Position numbers and translations under genes: made by a program. This document shows, piece by piece, positions 32,950 to 46,100 of a DNA stretch of 64,000 nt. Source of the DNA: Calycina herbarum (taxonomy: Eukaryota > Ascomycota > Leotiomycetes > Helotiales > Pezizellaceae); NCBI GenBank assembly GCA_001414485.1, contig LLEY01000132.1, positions 109,813-173,812 of the forward strand. The letters are read 5' to 3'. Within the stretch, counting starts at the first letter, position 1, and every line of letters begins with the position of its first letter. The notes beneath the pieces are model-generated. The model was not told the DNA's origin and made no database searches. It saw nothing but the letters and a program-made list of their open reading frames with translations.

Positions 32950-35900
32950 TATATGTCTTAAATATCTAGTTCTTAGGTCTAGCCTTGTCCTAATAGTATA
33001 GAATAGCTGCTTGTAAATCAATAGCGGATATGTATAATTATACTTTAAAGGGCAAAGGTTCAGGAGCTAGAGCAACAAGTGCAGTAGCGTAAACTTACTA
33101 ATACAGCTAGACTACTAGAAAACCAGAGTAAAAGGTTTAAGGTACGAGACTTAAATCTAGATATTAAGTTCTAGGACTAATAGTATAAGCGTGATGAAGC
33201 TTCCGACGCCTGGATAAAGCGGCAGAAGGTGAATAAAGAACGAGAAGCTGCTTATAAAGAGAATTTAAGACCTTCTAGTTCTACTACTATTAAGCGTAAC
33301 TAGGAACTCTAGCGTAAGGGTGTAGGAGTACGTCGTCTCAAAGAACGTAAGTAGAAAGCTTTACGAGATAAGGCAAGGTTAGGAGCTAGGGCCGTATCTA
33401 GGCTGCCGGTAGCTAGCCAGCGAGGTAATAACCTAAGTATAAGGAGGCGGATCGTAGGTATAGAAGACAGTAGATCGAGGTATAGTTACTTATTCTAGAT
33501 CTAGAAATTGTTACTTATAGTTTCATTTCTAGGATAAGGAATGTCTTACTCTTAGTACTCGACTATAATAGTATAATCCCATCTTTCCTAAGATAGGAGT
33601 TTGAATATATAGGAAGCGTTTTATCTAAATTCCTAGAGGTTATTATACTAGATATTCAGATGTCCTATATAAGGGCGTATTAGGGAGCTATTATACACGC
33701 CTCTATACAACTACTTTGTAGGATATATAGAGGCCTATTCTAAGCGGACTATACTATTTCTATCTCTCTTTAAGATGAAAATTTATAGCACTACCTTTAA
33801 GAAACTTAAACTAGACCAGATTCCTATACAGTTAATAATAATCGACTATCTCTCTGTCTAACTTATAATTCCTATATCGTAAAAAAGAAAATTCTGCTAT
33901 TATCTACTAAGAACTTTATTAACTGATTATTCTACTAAGATTATCCTACTATACTTTAAGACCTTAATATTATTAAGGAATGCTTTATTGCTCGTGCTTA
34001 TATTATTAGTGCCTTTCTAAAGCTTACTTCTGATGCTTATAAAGGTATTAGTTATAGAGGGGCACGCGGTTATTATATTACTATAAAACAGGACCTGAGC
34101 AACATCCTTATAATCCTCTCTACTAAAAGGTTATAAGATTATACTACTATTACAGTAAGCTAGGAAAGAGAGACTCCGCCGTCAGAGGAGAACCTCGCTC
34201 GCTTCTGCTCTATTAGCAAGGGTAAGGTCCTATAAGCTTTATTATAGCTCTGCGCTTATAACCCTGTATATAAATTCGTAACTATTAACTATAAGCTGTT
34301 AGACTCTTAGCCTAAAGACTATATCCCCTAAGAGATTCGAGATACATTTATTACTCTTTAGACTAGTATAGCTTCTCCTATTTAAGATAAGCGAGAGAGA
34401 TACGTAACTTCTTTAAAAGACGGCTTATTTAAGAATAAGCTCGATATAGAAGTAGAAGATGCTAAGCCGAGAACAATTCTTACCTAGTCCTTCTTTTCCG
34501 ACTTCTATAGCTAGGATCTACAGCCTACTAAGGCCCTGCTGGCTAGTCTTCACGCTATTCTAGAAAGTAAGGAGTCTGAGAGGTTACCTAGTATATCCGG
34601 ATTGATTCCCATTTATAGTCGGGCCCCGCTAACAGGTACTGCTATATAAGAGCTATACTCGGGTCTTCCGTATAGAGAAAACTCTACTAGTCTAAGAATA
34701 GAGACCTCTCCTAACCTAGTTAACCCTTATATTACTTATAAGAGTGCTCTTAGACTACTACTTCTTAACTCGTTTACTAACCCTATATACTTTATAGGTA
34801 CTTTCCTAACCCTATTTCTATATAGTATTAAGGGGCATCTAGGTAATATAGATAGAAGTCGTTCTTAAAAGGTGTTACTTTAAGACTTTGTAAAATATAC
34901 TATATTATATCACTCCTACTTATAGGCAATGCCCTTTTAGTATTATATATAGTAACTAATGTTCTAGATTCTCTTAATACTATAACTTTATATTCTATAT
35001 CTACGATCTAATTCTTATCTAATAAGTATATCTCAGAAACTATCTCTAAGTTAAAAAGGGTTATTAGAGTACTACTACTACAGATCTAGTAAGACTTTCC
35101 AGCGATAAGCTATATACTACTGCTATTCAATTCTAAAACAAGTCTAAAATCACGAACCTAGTAGTTTATACCTTAATTAATAATATAAGGATTATTTCAT
35201 TCTTTAATCTAGAGTCTTTCGGAGAAAAGATAAGACTCCGAAACCTTATTTTTAGGAAGATTAGTCGTTTTAGGCTTCCGCTTATTTAGTTTACTCTTAA
35301 TCCCTGTAATATAGAGAATATCTTTATTATTAAGCTAGCTAGAGAAGATGTTAGCCTAGACAACACAGCTATCCAGTCACGCTTGCTTAAGTTAACACTA
35401 AAGAATCTAACTCTAGTAGCTTAATACTTCTATACTATTATTACTACATTCTTCGACTGTTTTTTTAAGTATCTATCTTAAGAGGCTAACATTTTTAGTA
35501 CTATTTCTTCGTACTTTAGAGTGGTAGAGTTAATAACTCAGATAATATTATACCTTTATAGATTTGCCTAGCTATCTAAGAACTTTGGCGCTACAAACTT
35601 ATCCTAGTAGTTAGCTGACGACAGTGAATTCCAGGGTCGACTTATTACCTATATAAAGTCAATAGTAAAAGAGATAGTTAATCTTACATTCGGTTAGCGG
35701 TTTGCTACGACAGAACCTCCTAGCTCGGCTACCTTTAATATACTTAACTATATAACCTCTAAAGAGTTTTAAGATACTCTTAGTATCGACTCTAATAATG
35801 TTACTACTAAGGTGTAAATGTATGTCTATACTCACACCTATACTAAATATCAAAGAAAGGATATAAAAGCTCGCCTTAGGACTTAATAAGCAGATGATAA

Positions 35901-38900
35901 ACATAAGGGTCCGAGGTTATAAAAATCCCTTCTTTAGATCTGCCGTTTCCTGTTTCTAAAGCTACTAGTGCTAGAATCTATTATAATAGCTAAGGGTTTT
36001 ATATAGATATAGAGAAATCATTAGTTTATTAACAAATATAACCCTATTATCTCTTCTATAATTAGATATAACTACGATGTCAATTTTATACCTTTATTAC
36101 CGAAGGTCCTTATAGCTGTCTACTATATAACCAACTATATTATAAAGTCCTAGACAGATTATAGTTAGCTTATACTTGTCGCTACTGTTCTAAAGAAATC
36201 TTAGGAGGTTACTAAGGCTAAAGCTGCTTTAAATATTAGTTTACTAGTCTCCCTACTACTAGATATAGCCAAATTTGTATTAAAGGCATACTATAGATTT
36301 ATAAGAGATACCAAGGTTAGAGCCCCTATAGTAGCTTATTTCCTCCTAAACCAACTATTATTCTATATACTATAAGAGGGTCGGTCTAGAACGATTAACT
36401 TTTACTAGGTAAAGACTGCTTTCTAGGCTACGCTTACTACGTTGCTAGATAATTCAAATCCTAATATCGGTATAATAGAGGTAGAACAGTATACTAAGTT
36501 TAACTCGGAAAGTCAGCATCCTTCTTTATATAAGAACTATAGAAAACGAGGTCTAAGACTAGTAGGTCTCTATTTCTATAAGTATACTTCTCAAATCTTT
36601 ACACAGACGTCAGCTGCTGCTACTAGACATACTATATGCTTTTTGTTTAATAATACACACCTATAATATATAACTCACGTCTAAGTCTTAGTAAACTTAA
36701 GCAAAGCACTAGCAACGCCTTCTCTATACAGAAGCTTTACTCGATTTCGAGAGGCGGACGAAAGTGTACAGCTAAATACATCTAGGACCTAGGATAAGAT
36801 TAATAAGACATTACTTAGGTTATTCTATCCTTAGGATGAACTTTCTTCGGCTTTCTTGGAAAACCAGCTCTAGGAACTTCGAGTCTCCGAATATAAGAAT
36901 ATATATATCTAGGACTAAGTTGTTCAATCTCTCCTTTTATATCTAGTATATCTATCTTAGAATGTTCTACTCTTACAACGTAGCAAAGAAGCTGCTAATA
37001 AGGACTAGAGAGAGCGTAATATTAAGTTTAATAACTACCTAGAGAGTATAGATTATTATACTTACAATGATAAGGAAGAGGTTAATATTAACCTCGACTT
37101 TGCTACCCTGCTTCCTACCTAACACTATCTGCTCTAGGCAGCCCTAGATATCTGTAGTAATATGAACCATAGCACTAGTAGGCTACGGGTCCTTCTTAAT
37201 CTATTAGACACTAGTATACACTTCTATGATAGTACAACGGTTAAGGCGTAGGGTAAAGAACTTTAAACAGATTCGGGATTAGAAACTTCCGCCTATAAGA
37301 CTGTACTCTTACTTCCTACTAATAATTAATCGGCATCCTTAGTCCTATCTCTAGACCTCTAACCTCTCTCTATAGCCTTACTACCTGCTCTACGAGCTAT
37401 ATTTCAAATTACTTCTACTACTAACTTAGCAGTTTCCTTAATTCAAAGCTATTACTAGCTTAATAGTAAATAGATGCTTATTATCTAAGCTTTGTTCGAC
37501 CGGATCCTATATCCTATTATAGTAAATACTTCTAAGGATCAATTCCTACTATACCTTAGAGGGGTTGGTAATACTAGAAAGACTTATTTAATTAAGGCGT
37601 TTCTCTTTAGCCTCTCTATTATTTAAAGAGAAGAAGAAGTTCTTTTAACAGCTTTAACTAGAGCTACAGCTATAAATATTAGCAGCTTAACTTACTACTC
37701 TACTCTTTCTTTGTTTAGCAACCAGTCTATACGCCCCGCTATAAAATTAAGGCTTGCTTATAAAAGAATCTTCATTCTTAATAAGGTTAGTATAGTAGGC
37801 CTTAAGGCCCTTATCTAATTAGATAACCGCTATAACGCTATATAGGATTGAGATAGAGGGAGCTTAGCTGTCTTTGGTAGCCTCTCTATCGTAATCTATT
37901 TAGAGGACTTTAATTAATTCACTCCTGTAGGTGGCCACGTAATATAGAAGCAGGACATCTATAATACCTAGGTACTTTAAGCTAGAAAGTTTATTTAGAA
38001 CTGTTTTAAAAAGATAGTTTTTCTTATAAAGCAGATACGATAAGTAGAAGACCTACAATTTCAAGCCCTATTAGAGAGAGCACGCTCTATAACATTAACC
38101 GAGGACGATGTAAATATCTTAAATTCTTAAACTATAGTAGAAAGAATAGTAAGAGGAGAGATTCTACTAGATCGGGTAATAATCCGAGTTAATTAACTTT
38201 GTAAAGATGTCAACCTTACCTAGCTAGAAACCTTTACTAAAAAGAATATATAAAAGATCTATTTTTTCCTAGCTCGGCACGATATACTAAACATACCTAC
38301 TGTCGATCATTTACTTCTTATTAGAATAATATTTCGAGTAGGAGAAGTAGGCACTCTTAAAGGACCCGGGCTCTTTGCTTTTACTAAAGGGATATCTATT
38401 ATGCTTTTATAAAACACGAAAACTAGTGCTGGTTTAGTTAATAGTATAACTAGAACTATAGAGAGGGTAATCTTAGATATAAATATATAACGTAAGTACC
38501 TCCTTATACTTATATACCGCCTTACTAATAATCGAGAAGCTACCTAGATCGAGCTAGACGACCTTTACGTCTTATATACCTCTCCACTTCTATACGTCCT
38601 AGTATACCCTACTTATAAGTACAACCTCTTATTCTCTAATATTCCTGAGGAACTGGTTCCTATTCTCTCTATTAAAATAAGAGGACAGATATCGGAACTG
38701 TTAGGCCTTCTATTCCGCCGGTACTAAGTTCTATTAACTCTTGGATTTGTAATCACGGATTATAAGTGCTAGGGTTCTATATTTGCTAACCTTATTCTTA
38801 ACCTGAAGTTTCTAGCTTAACGTAGGCTAGACTTATATAAGAAATAGACATTAATAAACGTCTAGCTTAGGAGGCTAAAAACACTAGCAGGGGTCTGGTT

Positions 38901-39180
38901 ACGAGAACCTATTACGCTTGCTAATATATAAGCTTCTCTATACAAAGACCTCGAGCTTAAGATTTTACGTTTAGAGGATATTAAGCGAGATACTATTCGC
39001 TCGTAGACTATATAATATCCCCTCTATTATATGTTTAATTATTACATAGGCCTTGTCTATGCAGTTATAATTTATAAATCAACTAGCTTCTTCCGTATAT
39101 CAAAGTTATAAATAGATTAATATGCTTAGAAGTTTAAGGATATAATCCTGATAGAGGGTTTTAAGCGAGGCTGGCCAGGC
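32950..39180 (+). mobile_element. Helitron (rolling-circle) transposon, RIP-degraded
   Basis: The plus strand encodes a broken Rep-helicase of the usual Helitron order: an N-terminal coiled, basic region (about 33040-33450), a Helitron-like N domain (34700-35300), Rep motifs (35550-36170) and a PIF1-type helicase (37400-39130). Terminal hallmarks (5' TC, 3' CTRR with a hairpin, insertion between A and T) could not be located because of the base changes, so outer limits are approximate. Confidence 0.85.
33400..39160 (+). pseudogene. Helitron Rep-PIF1 helicase polyprotein relic
   Basis: Rep nuclease: ILYLYRFA at about 35545-35568 is the metal-binding HLHG box with both His codons turned to Tyr (35551-35562). 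The two-tyrosine motif survives as VYYITNYIIK (36118-36147), the tyrosines being three residues apart and followed by Lys. Helicase: Walker A GVGNTRKT (37561-37584), Walker B FILNKVSIVG near 37770, LGFVITDYKCQGSIFANL near 38740, and VYAVIIYKSTSF near 39055 (motif with HKSQG in the family). Gln and Trp codons are TAG throughout. The protein normally nicks DNA by Rep and unwinds by PIF1 helicase for rolling-circle transposition. Clearly inactive. Confidence 0.85.
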
Positions 39181-39779
39181 CTATATACGAGCCCCTCACT
39201 TCAAGTAAACACTTTAAGAAAACTGTTTAAGTAAATATACTAACACATCGATAAGAGTAAAAATGCTAGTAAAGTAAGGCAAACTAGGTTAGAGGGTAGA
39301 TCCCTTATTCTTAGCTATAATACAGGGTACATTCTCTATCTCTTATATAAGAATCCCTAGGATTTATTTTCTAGTCTTACCTCTTAGCTTCGCTTTTAAT
39401 TCAATTTCTAGTAGGGGAAAATTAATATATTTCTCTTTTCGATTATACTTCTACTACTTATTATTCTTATAATAAGTTATACTCTTTCTTAATACCTATA
39501 AATACACGTGATAAACAGGGGAAGAGAGTACGGGAGAGTTCTAAGGAGTCTAAAGAGGTTGATTTTAAGGTTCGGGAGGCCTAGGGGTCTAAGGGAGTTA
39601 ATAAGATTAAAGGGGTTAAGGAGGATAGAGAGTATAGGGGCGCTAACACTTAATTAAGTTAAGCCTCCGATTATATAGAATTGGTTCGTTATTCTTTCTA
39701 GACTTTGTTATCTGATACTACTCTTATCTATTATACTAATATCGATGAGGCAGACCTTATCTCCTCCTCCTCTAATAGC
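39181..39779. other. AT-rich spacer between Helitron helicase and the next ORF
   Basis: No coding signal. It contains a purine-rich patch (39510-39650: GGGGAAGAGAGTACGGGAGAG and similar), unusual for its surroundings, on the plus strand. Confidence 0.35.
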
Positions 39780-39819
39780 TCCTAAGAGACAAAAAAGACT
39801 TTATATACCTCCTCCTTAC

Positions 39820-40398
39820 TTAGCCCTTGATCGAGTACTAAATGTCCGATACTTCCGCGACTAGGAGATATTTGTAGAAAACATCGCTGTCCTTAGCCCT
39901 CTCCTAAGTTGAGACTTGATCTAAGGGAGCTCTATAAAATGGCTGTTATACGATGACCTAGCTAAAGAATATAACAGCGAAAACCTATATCTGAAATTTG
40001 GAATAATCCTTTTAGGCGAGCTTGGTCCTTTCCTTAGCTTAAAAGCTACAGAGAATTATTTTAGCCTAGAAAAGCCCGAGTTCTCTATATAACTCGTAGT
40101 AGAGGAACCTATACTCAAAGTCTTAAAAGATTTATTATCTCGTTATAGGGAGGGATATACTATTAACAATCCTTTGAGGATTAAGGTCCCTGAATCTGAG
40201 CTTTTGTCGGATTCTTTTAACAGTGGCGACCCTTTCCCTAATAGGTTTAACAGTACTTCTACTACTGACACAGATAATGGTCTAGCCTTGGCAGCTTCTA
40301 CTTTTGCTAAAGGCGACAAAGTTGTAGTTCAGGTGTGGTTTAGGAGCTATAGTTTCAATAACAGGTCCGGTCTGACATTTACTTTGTTGAAGTTATAG
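39820..40398 (+). pseudogene. Helitron-adjacent ORF, OB-fold-like C-terminus, lightly mutated
   Basis: One frame reads VLNVRYFRD-EIFVENIAVL, then SSIKWLLYDDLAKEYNSENL, IILLGELGPFLSLKA, LSRYREGYTINNPLRIKVPE, a Ser/Thr/Asp-rich linker, and FAKGDKVVVQVWFRSYSFNN ending LKL at 40398. Three stops near 39915, 39930 and 40090 break it upstream; from 40174 it is open with an in-frame ATG. The GDKVVVQVWF--YSF pattern resembles a beta-barrel strand set of ssDNA-binding OB folds, and some Helitrons carry replication-protein-A-like ORFs, so an element-linked role is possible. Mutation density is much lower than in the helicase only 700 bases away. Confidence 0.45.
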
Positions 40399-41509
40399 AG
40401 GCTATAGCAAAGCCTTTCTAGATCGCCAATCCGACGAAGGAACCAGATTACTCCACGAAAGAGAAGGGGATGATTCGGGCTATTATATGAGCGATGGCTC
40501 TTACTATACTAGAGGTTTCTGCTCGCTACGTTGAAGGAACACAAGTCTTTACTTTTTGCTCTTGCTTTTATATGATCTTACTAGTCAGTCTTTACTACTT
40601 TGAACAATATACTATTTCCAGTCGGGTTAGGGTTTATATTTCAGCACGTGATTTTTCTTTCATCACTTGACTTTGTTTGATGTTTAATGAATACTAGGTC
40701 TATTAGCCCATAAGTACGAAGGCTTCTTGTGAGCCGCAGGCTAGCACCCCTATACAAGATGGTGGGTCGCTAAGCGAGACCACGTGATCGATAGCACGTG
40801 ACGGTCGGAACCGTCACAGATACCCTCAAAGGCGTAAAGAAAAAGTAGAGTAACTGTTTGTGTCGCCAAATGACGGATGCACACATAATGCCGTTGTTTG
40901 CGATGGCCTGGCAAAGCCGCCCTTAGGAGCTCTTATTCTCTCTTTACGATCAATCTATTCTATCAGGTCGTATGGTCCTGACGTGTAGATCCTACGAGCT
41001 TGATCTAATGATTATAACTACCTCGTTCAACTTAGTTACCATGCTACCCTGCTTAATGACCACCTCGCTTAATTTGATCACCTTAATCACCCCGCCCAAC
41101 TAGTAATATGATCACCTCGTTTAAGTTGATCACTATAATCATCACTCTTAATTATTACTATTATTATATGGAATTGCACATTCATTAAAATTGATACATC
41201 CTAAAAATGGTGACAGGTATCAGTTTTAGACTATATTAACGTTTAACTGTAGAAGAGGTAACCAGTTTGATTACTCCTATAGAAATTAGAGACCAGGAGA
41301 GTAGTAGAGAGATAAAAAGAGGGTTCGGGCAGGGAGGCACTGTAGGCGTTGTAACAAGATTGTAGATACAAAAGATAGCGACGACCCCGAATAATCTTTT
41401 AGTATCTTGTATTATATAATAGCATGTTCTGGTGTTGAGTAATTTACATTTAAAAACAGGTAGTTCGGAAAAGTGGCCAGCTCGCTTGTGAAACACGCTA
41501 AGCCTCTCT
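40399..41509. other. Mostly non-coding, GC-balanced, with LTR-like end
   Basis: 40640-40819 has CACGTG words, TCGCTAAGCGA and ends GGAACCGTCACA, resembling one end of the LTR-like repeat at 19869. 41236-41509 continues the minus-strand C-terminal flank of a kinase relic; the 121-aa ORF there (41236-41601) shows no domain. Confidence 0.4.
41020..41150. repeat. Degenerate tandem repeat around CACCTCGYTTAA-TTGATCAC
   Basis: Five related words occur in 130 bases: TAACTACCTCGTTCAACTTAG, TGACCACCTCGCTTAATTTGA, ATCACCCCGCCCAACTAG, TGATCACCTCGTTTAAGTTGA and a last partial unit. The spacing is irregular (about 30-38 bases). Confidence 0.6.
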
Positions 41510-41695
41510 TTAATTTCCTCTTCTCGGTCGTTTGCTAGTTGGAAGATCTGAAGAGCTTGCTTTTTCGGTAAGAGTAGCAACATAGGGATGAAACAGAGCA
41601 TCGGAGGCAGAGATACGTTTTTCAGACTCGCAAATCAGCATCTGGGCAATGAGGTGATCAGCCGTATAGGCGAACCGAACATCGCAAACTGCCAC
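41510..41695 (-). pseudogene. Protein kinase C-terminal fragment (subdomain XI)
   Basis: Minus-strand translation includes ADHLIAQMLICESEKRISAS followed by DALFHPYV, matching the end of CMGC-type Ser/Thr kinases (DLI-QML-YEP-KRISA-DAL-HPYF) with Arg of subdomain XI present. No catalytic loop, DFG or P-loop is found upstream (41700-41950). So this is a remnant of about 45 residues plus a basic tail ending SKRPRRGN. Confidence 0.6.
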
Positions 41696-41949
41696 CGTGA
41701 CTCGATGGCAGCTTTTATACGGCAGAATGATACGGAGGATCTAGGGCAACTAGGTAATGCGAAATACCGCACAGGGGACATCCCGAAGTAATTGCAAGCT
41801 TCCTCTTGTTATCTCAACAACCTCTCGAATTGCGGGCAAGAGATCAGACACCCAAGGTTATTTGCGATATGCAACAAAAGATATAATTATTTCACGTGAG
41901 TTTAAATTAAATTGTCGAATTACGCCACGCCAAGAAATACAGTAACCAA

Positions 41950-42300
41950 TGAGAATATGGGTTCTGGCACTCGGGAACTTGTGATGTTCATGAGTGCCAG
42001 TATGATTGGCTTACCAAAATCTGTGCCAGCATAAAATCTGTATAAAATATGTGCCAGCATTAAAATGAGTGTGCTAGCATAAAATCTGAGTATAAAATAA
42101 TCATTTGTACTAGCCCTTTTAGGTCAGCCCAACTATGATAGCCCTAAAAAAGCGACAGCCTAGATATGCTCACACTATAACTAGGCTACCACATTTATGC
42201 TAGCCCTTTCAGTTCAGTCTAACTATAATAAATCTAAAAAAATTGACAGCCTAGATAAGCTAACACTATAATAGGGCTGCAATTGATAGCTAAGCCATTG
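41950..42300. repeat. Tandem repeats upstream of Gypsy C
   Basis: GTGCCAGCATAAAATCTG-type words recur at about 42013, 42050 and 42070. An approximately 84-base unit (CTAGCCCTTTTAGGTCAGCC ... CAGCCTAGATATGCTCACAC) at 42102-42186 is repeated at 42196-42279 with C-to-T changes. These sit exactly where the missing 5' LTR of Gypsy C would be. Confidence 0.75.
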
Positions 42301-42349
42301 GAACAGAAAAGGAGCGTGTCTAGTATGCCTTCAGACGACTCACAGGGAA

Positions 42350-43170
42350 AGCCGCGGGCTACATCTACTCTTAAATAGACTCTTCAAAGAATACAGACGA
42401 GTTTACAGTCAACGGATTCTTAAACCAGCTAGACAGAGTATTTTCAGACCCTTAAAAGCAGAACAAGGCACTCTCAAAGATTAACTAGATACAATAAGGC
42501 AACAGGGACTTCCGGGAGTTCCTATGCGAATTTGAACAGACACTCCTTGAAGCCCATAGATAAAAGTGGGACGATCAAGTCCAGAAAGGGTACCTAAGAG
42601 TAGCAATCAATAGAGAGCTCAAGGACCGACTTATAAGACGAGAAGAACCTGCCTTATACTCTAGCTACATAGCCTAGCTACGACGGATCTCAGACGACTT
42701 ATAAGAAATAAAAGCATAGAATTTACATCGAAACCGTATACCTTATACAAGCATACTACGACAAGATAACACTTAGCCACCTACTAAAGCAATGAAGTAG
42801 GAGCCTATACGAACTTTCATAGCTGCAACTGGCAGATTATAACAGGATCAACGTGCCGCTAGCGTTAGCCTAGCCGAAAGACAAAAGAGAAGGGAAAAAG
42901 AAGCTTATATACGATATAATAGCATAGATTACTAGGTATCTGACTGCCCACTTTTACCCTCTCAGGACCTACGACTATAAGGAAGGGCTACTTAGGCAGT
43001 AACAAAGCCAAGGATGCCTACTTATAAAACACAAGTTTCTACTTCTATAGCTCCAAAGAACAAGACTACGACTACTACAGCTATAGAAGAAGTTAAAGAA
43101 TGAAAAACAGACGAGGAAGCGGGAAAAGAGTAACCTCTAACCAAAATCGCTGTCAGAGGTTATATAAGGA
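42350..43170 (+). pseudogene. Gypsy C gag relic
   Basis: Translation with TAG read through gives FLNQLDRVFSDP, RDFREFLCEFEQTLLEAHR and LKDRLIRREEPALYSSYIAQ. A zinc knuckle follows at about 42905-42950: YIRYNSIDYQVSDC, from CX2CX4HX4C with two Cys and the His changed to Tyr. A Lys/Glu-rich tail completes the frame. No ORF survives. Confidence 0.8.
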
Positions 43171-43189
43171 TTATAATTTAAGAAAAGTA

Positions 43190-46100
43190 TAGAATCGTTT
43201 TAAGAGCTTTATAGATAGAGAGCCTTTTATTATATTAGCTTTAGTTAATAATATATTATTTATAAATACTCTTATTAATACTAGCTGCCTTTTATATAGA
43301 CTTTATAACTCTCGCTTTACTTAAAGAAATAACCTTAAGCGTATATAGATTAAGCTATGAGAAGTTACTAGGTTTAATAGTAAAGTCTCTTTATCTATAA
43401 ACAAAGTTACTATAGTTACTCTTAACCTAGATAGATATCGAGAGTTAAGAGTCTTTTATTATATCTTACTTATAGAGTATTATAATATAATCTTAGGAAT
43501 ACTATAGATTACTACTTAAGATACTAAGATAAATAGACTATGTTTAGAGATAAGGATTAGTATTACTAGAACGATCGTATAAAGTAAGGAAGCCTTTTTT
43601 AAGATCTAAGCTAGCGGAATTCAGCCTACGGAAGTCTTAGCTACCTTATTATAATACTAGCACCGGAAACAGCGAAAGAAGTAAGGAAATATATAAGTCT
43701 TCGCAGCTAGTATAGCTAATATTAATAAGGCTCTTAGAGTAAAACAACGTATAAACCTAGTAACTAAGCTACTATAACATTTCTACGAGTTCCTTAATAT
43801 TTTTAGCTATAAAAAGGCAGAATAATTACTACTGCTACAAGGACTAGGGACTAATCATACTATTAAGCTTAAGTTAGAGAACGGAAAATAACTAACTATA
43901 CTATAGAGCCTCTTATATAACATGTCGCGCGACGAGCTTCTTATACTACGAAAGACATTAACAGAGCTACTCGACAAAGGCTTTATACGAGTAAGCAACT
44001 CGCTAGCAGCGGCGCTAGTACTATTTATTAAGAAGCTAGGAAGTAGATTACAGTTTTATATCGACTACCGTAGCCTAAATCAGATTATAAAGAAAGACTA
44101 CTACTCTCTTCCTCTTATCTATAAGACTCTACGAAATATTAACAAGGCAAAATAGTTTATAAAGCTTAATATTATTACTACTTTTTATAAGATATAGATT
44201 ATAAAAGAGAACGAGTAGAAAACTACTTTTAAGACCTGTTATAGACTTTATAAATAGATGGTTACTCTGTTTAGCCTAGTAAACACACCTAGTACGTTCT
44301 AGAAGTATATTAACTAGGCCTTATAAGACTACCTAGACGAATTCTACTCAGCCTATATTAATAACATTCTTATATACTCGTCTAGAAGTAAGAGCTAATA
44401 CTACGAACACGTACGTAAGGTACTCTAGCGTCTATAAGAGGTAGAACTATAAATCGATATCGATAAATATGAATTCGAGGTATAAGAGACAAAGTACTTA
44501 GGGTTTATTCTTAAGGTAAGAAAAGGACTTTAAATAGATCTAGATAAGATTAAAGTAATTACTAGCTAGAAAGCGCTAACTTTAGTTAAGAGAGTATAAG
44601 GGTTTCTTAGGTTTACTAACTTTTATAAGCGTTTTATTAAAGACTTTTCAGACCTAGTATAACTACTTATAGAACTTATATATAAGGACTAGAAGTTCTT
44701 CTAAAACGACTAGGTAAACGTAGCTTTTTATAAGCTTAAAGACATCTTTATATTAGCGCTAGTACTTACTTAATTTAACTACGATAAGCTTATACGTATT
44801 AAGACAGACTTCTTAAGCTAGTATATTAGAGATATACTATAGTAATTAAGCGACAAAGGTATATAGTTACTATACACCTTCTTTTTAAAAAAGAATAACC
44901 TAGTAGAATACAACTACGAAATCTACGACAAGGAAATACTTATAATTATATAATACCTTAAGAAGTAGAATACTAAGCTTTGAGAGGTTAAGGAGTTTAA
45001 GATTTATATAGACTATAAGAACCTAGAGTACTTTATAATAGTATAGAAGCTTATAGAACAGTAAATAAGATAGTCTTTAATTCTCTCTTAATATAACTTC
45101 TGTATTATCTACGTTCCTAGAAGAGGAAACGAACGCGCCGACGCTCTGTTATAATAAGACTAAGACCTACTATAGAACGGATCAGATTATCGTTTAGCTG
45201 ATTAAAATATACAACTCTTAAAGCCTAAAATGCTTATACTAAGTTATATAGTCTATACTTTACTAGTAACAATTCACTCTTCTTAAAGTCAAATATTAAG
45301 AGAGTTATTAGACAAGCTTACTAACTAGGATCAAGCTCTTATAAATGATATAGAGTATGTTCAAGCCAGAGAAGCTATAAAAGCAAGTACTAGAAGATTC
45401 CCGACAGAGCTTCACCTTAAAGTGTCTATCTTAGAATACTCTTTATCTAATAAAGGCTATATACTATTTCGTAGAAGGAAATAGGTTCTAAATAGTAATA
45501 ATCTACGAACTTGCTTAATTCAGATAACTTATAATTCAGTACTATATAGTCACTCTAGAAGGGAAGTTATATACGCTCTTATTACTCGATAATTCTACTA
45601 GCTAGGAATAGTAAAAGATATTCGTACGTTTGTTAAAAACTATAACAGCTGTAGAAGGAATAAGATATAGCGATCTCGTTAATAAGGATTCCTAAAGCTA
45701 CTACCTATTCTAGATCGTATATAGTTAGAAATCTCTATAGACTTTATTATAGACTTGCCTAAGTTAAGAGGCTGCTATAATATGATTGTTATCACAGATC
45801 GACTTAGTAAAGGGGTTATTATAGACAGTTTAGGAAATATTAAGGCTAAGACAGTAGCTAAGTAGCTTATATAATAATACCTACTATACTATTTCTTACT
45901 AGCAGCTATTATATCAGATCGAGGCACGTAGTTTACAAGTACTCTTTAGAAACGAATATATAAGCTACTTATAACAGTCTTCTACAAATGTACTAAAAGA
46001 GATACTTATAGAATAGTACCTGTATTCGAAGAAAACTAAACTAAAGAGAGAAGAGGAGAGTTAGTACGCTCTGTCTCTATTTATGTACACTAAGCGAGAC

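Noticed and set aside
40640..40819. Complete LTR ending GTCACA
   Set aside because: Only one end could be matched to the 19869 repeat; no opposite end or target duplication was found.
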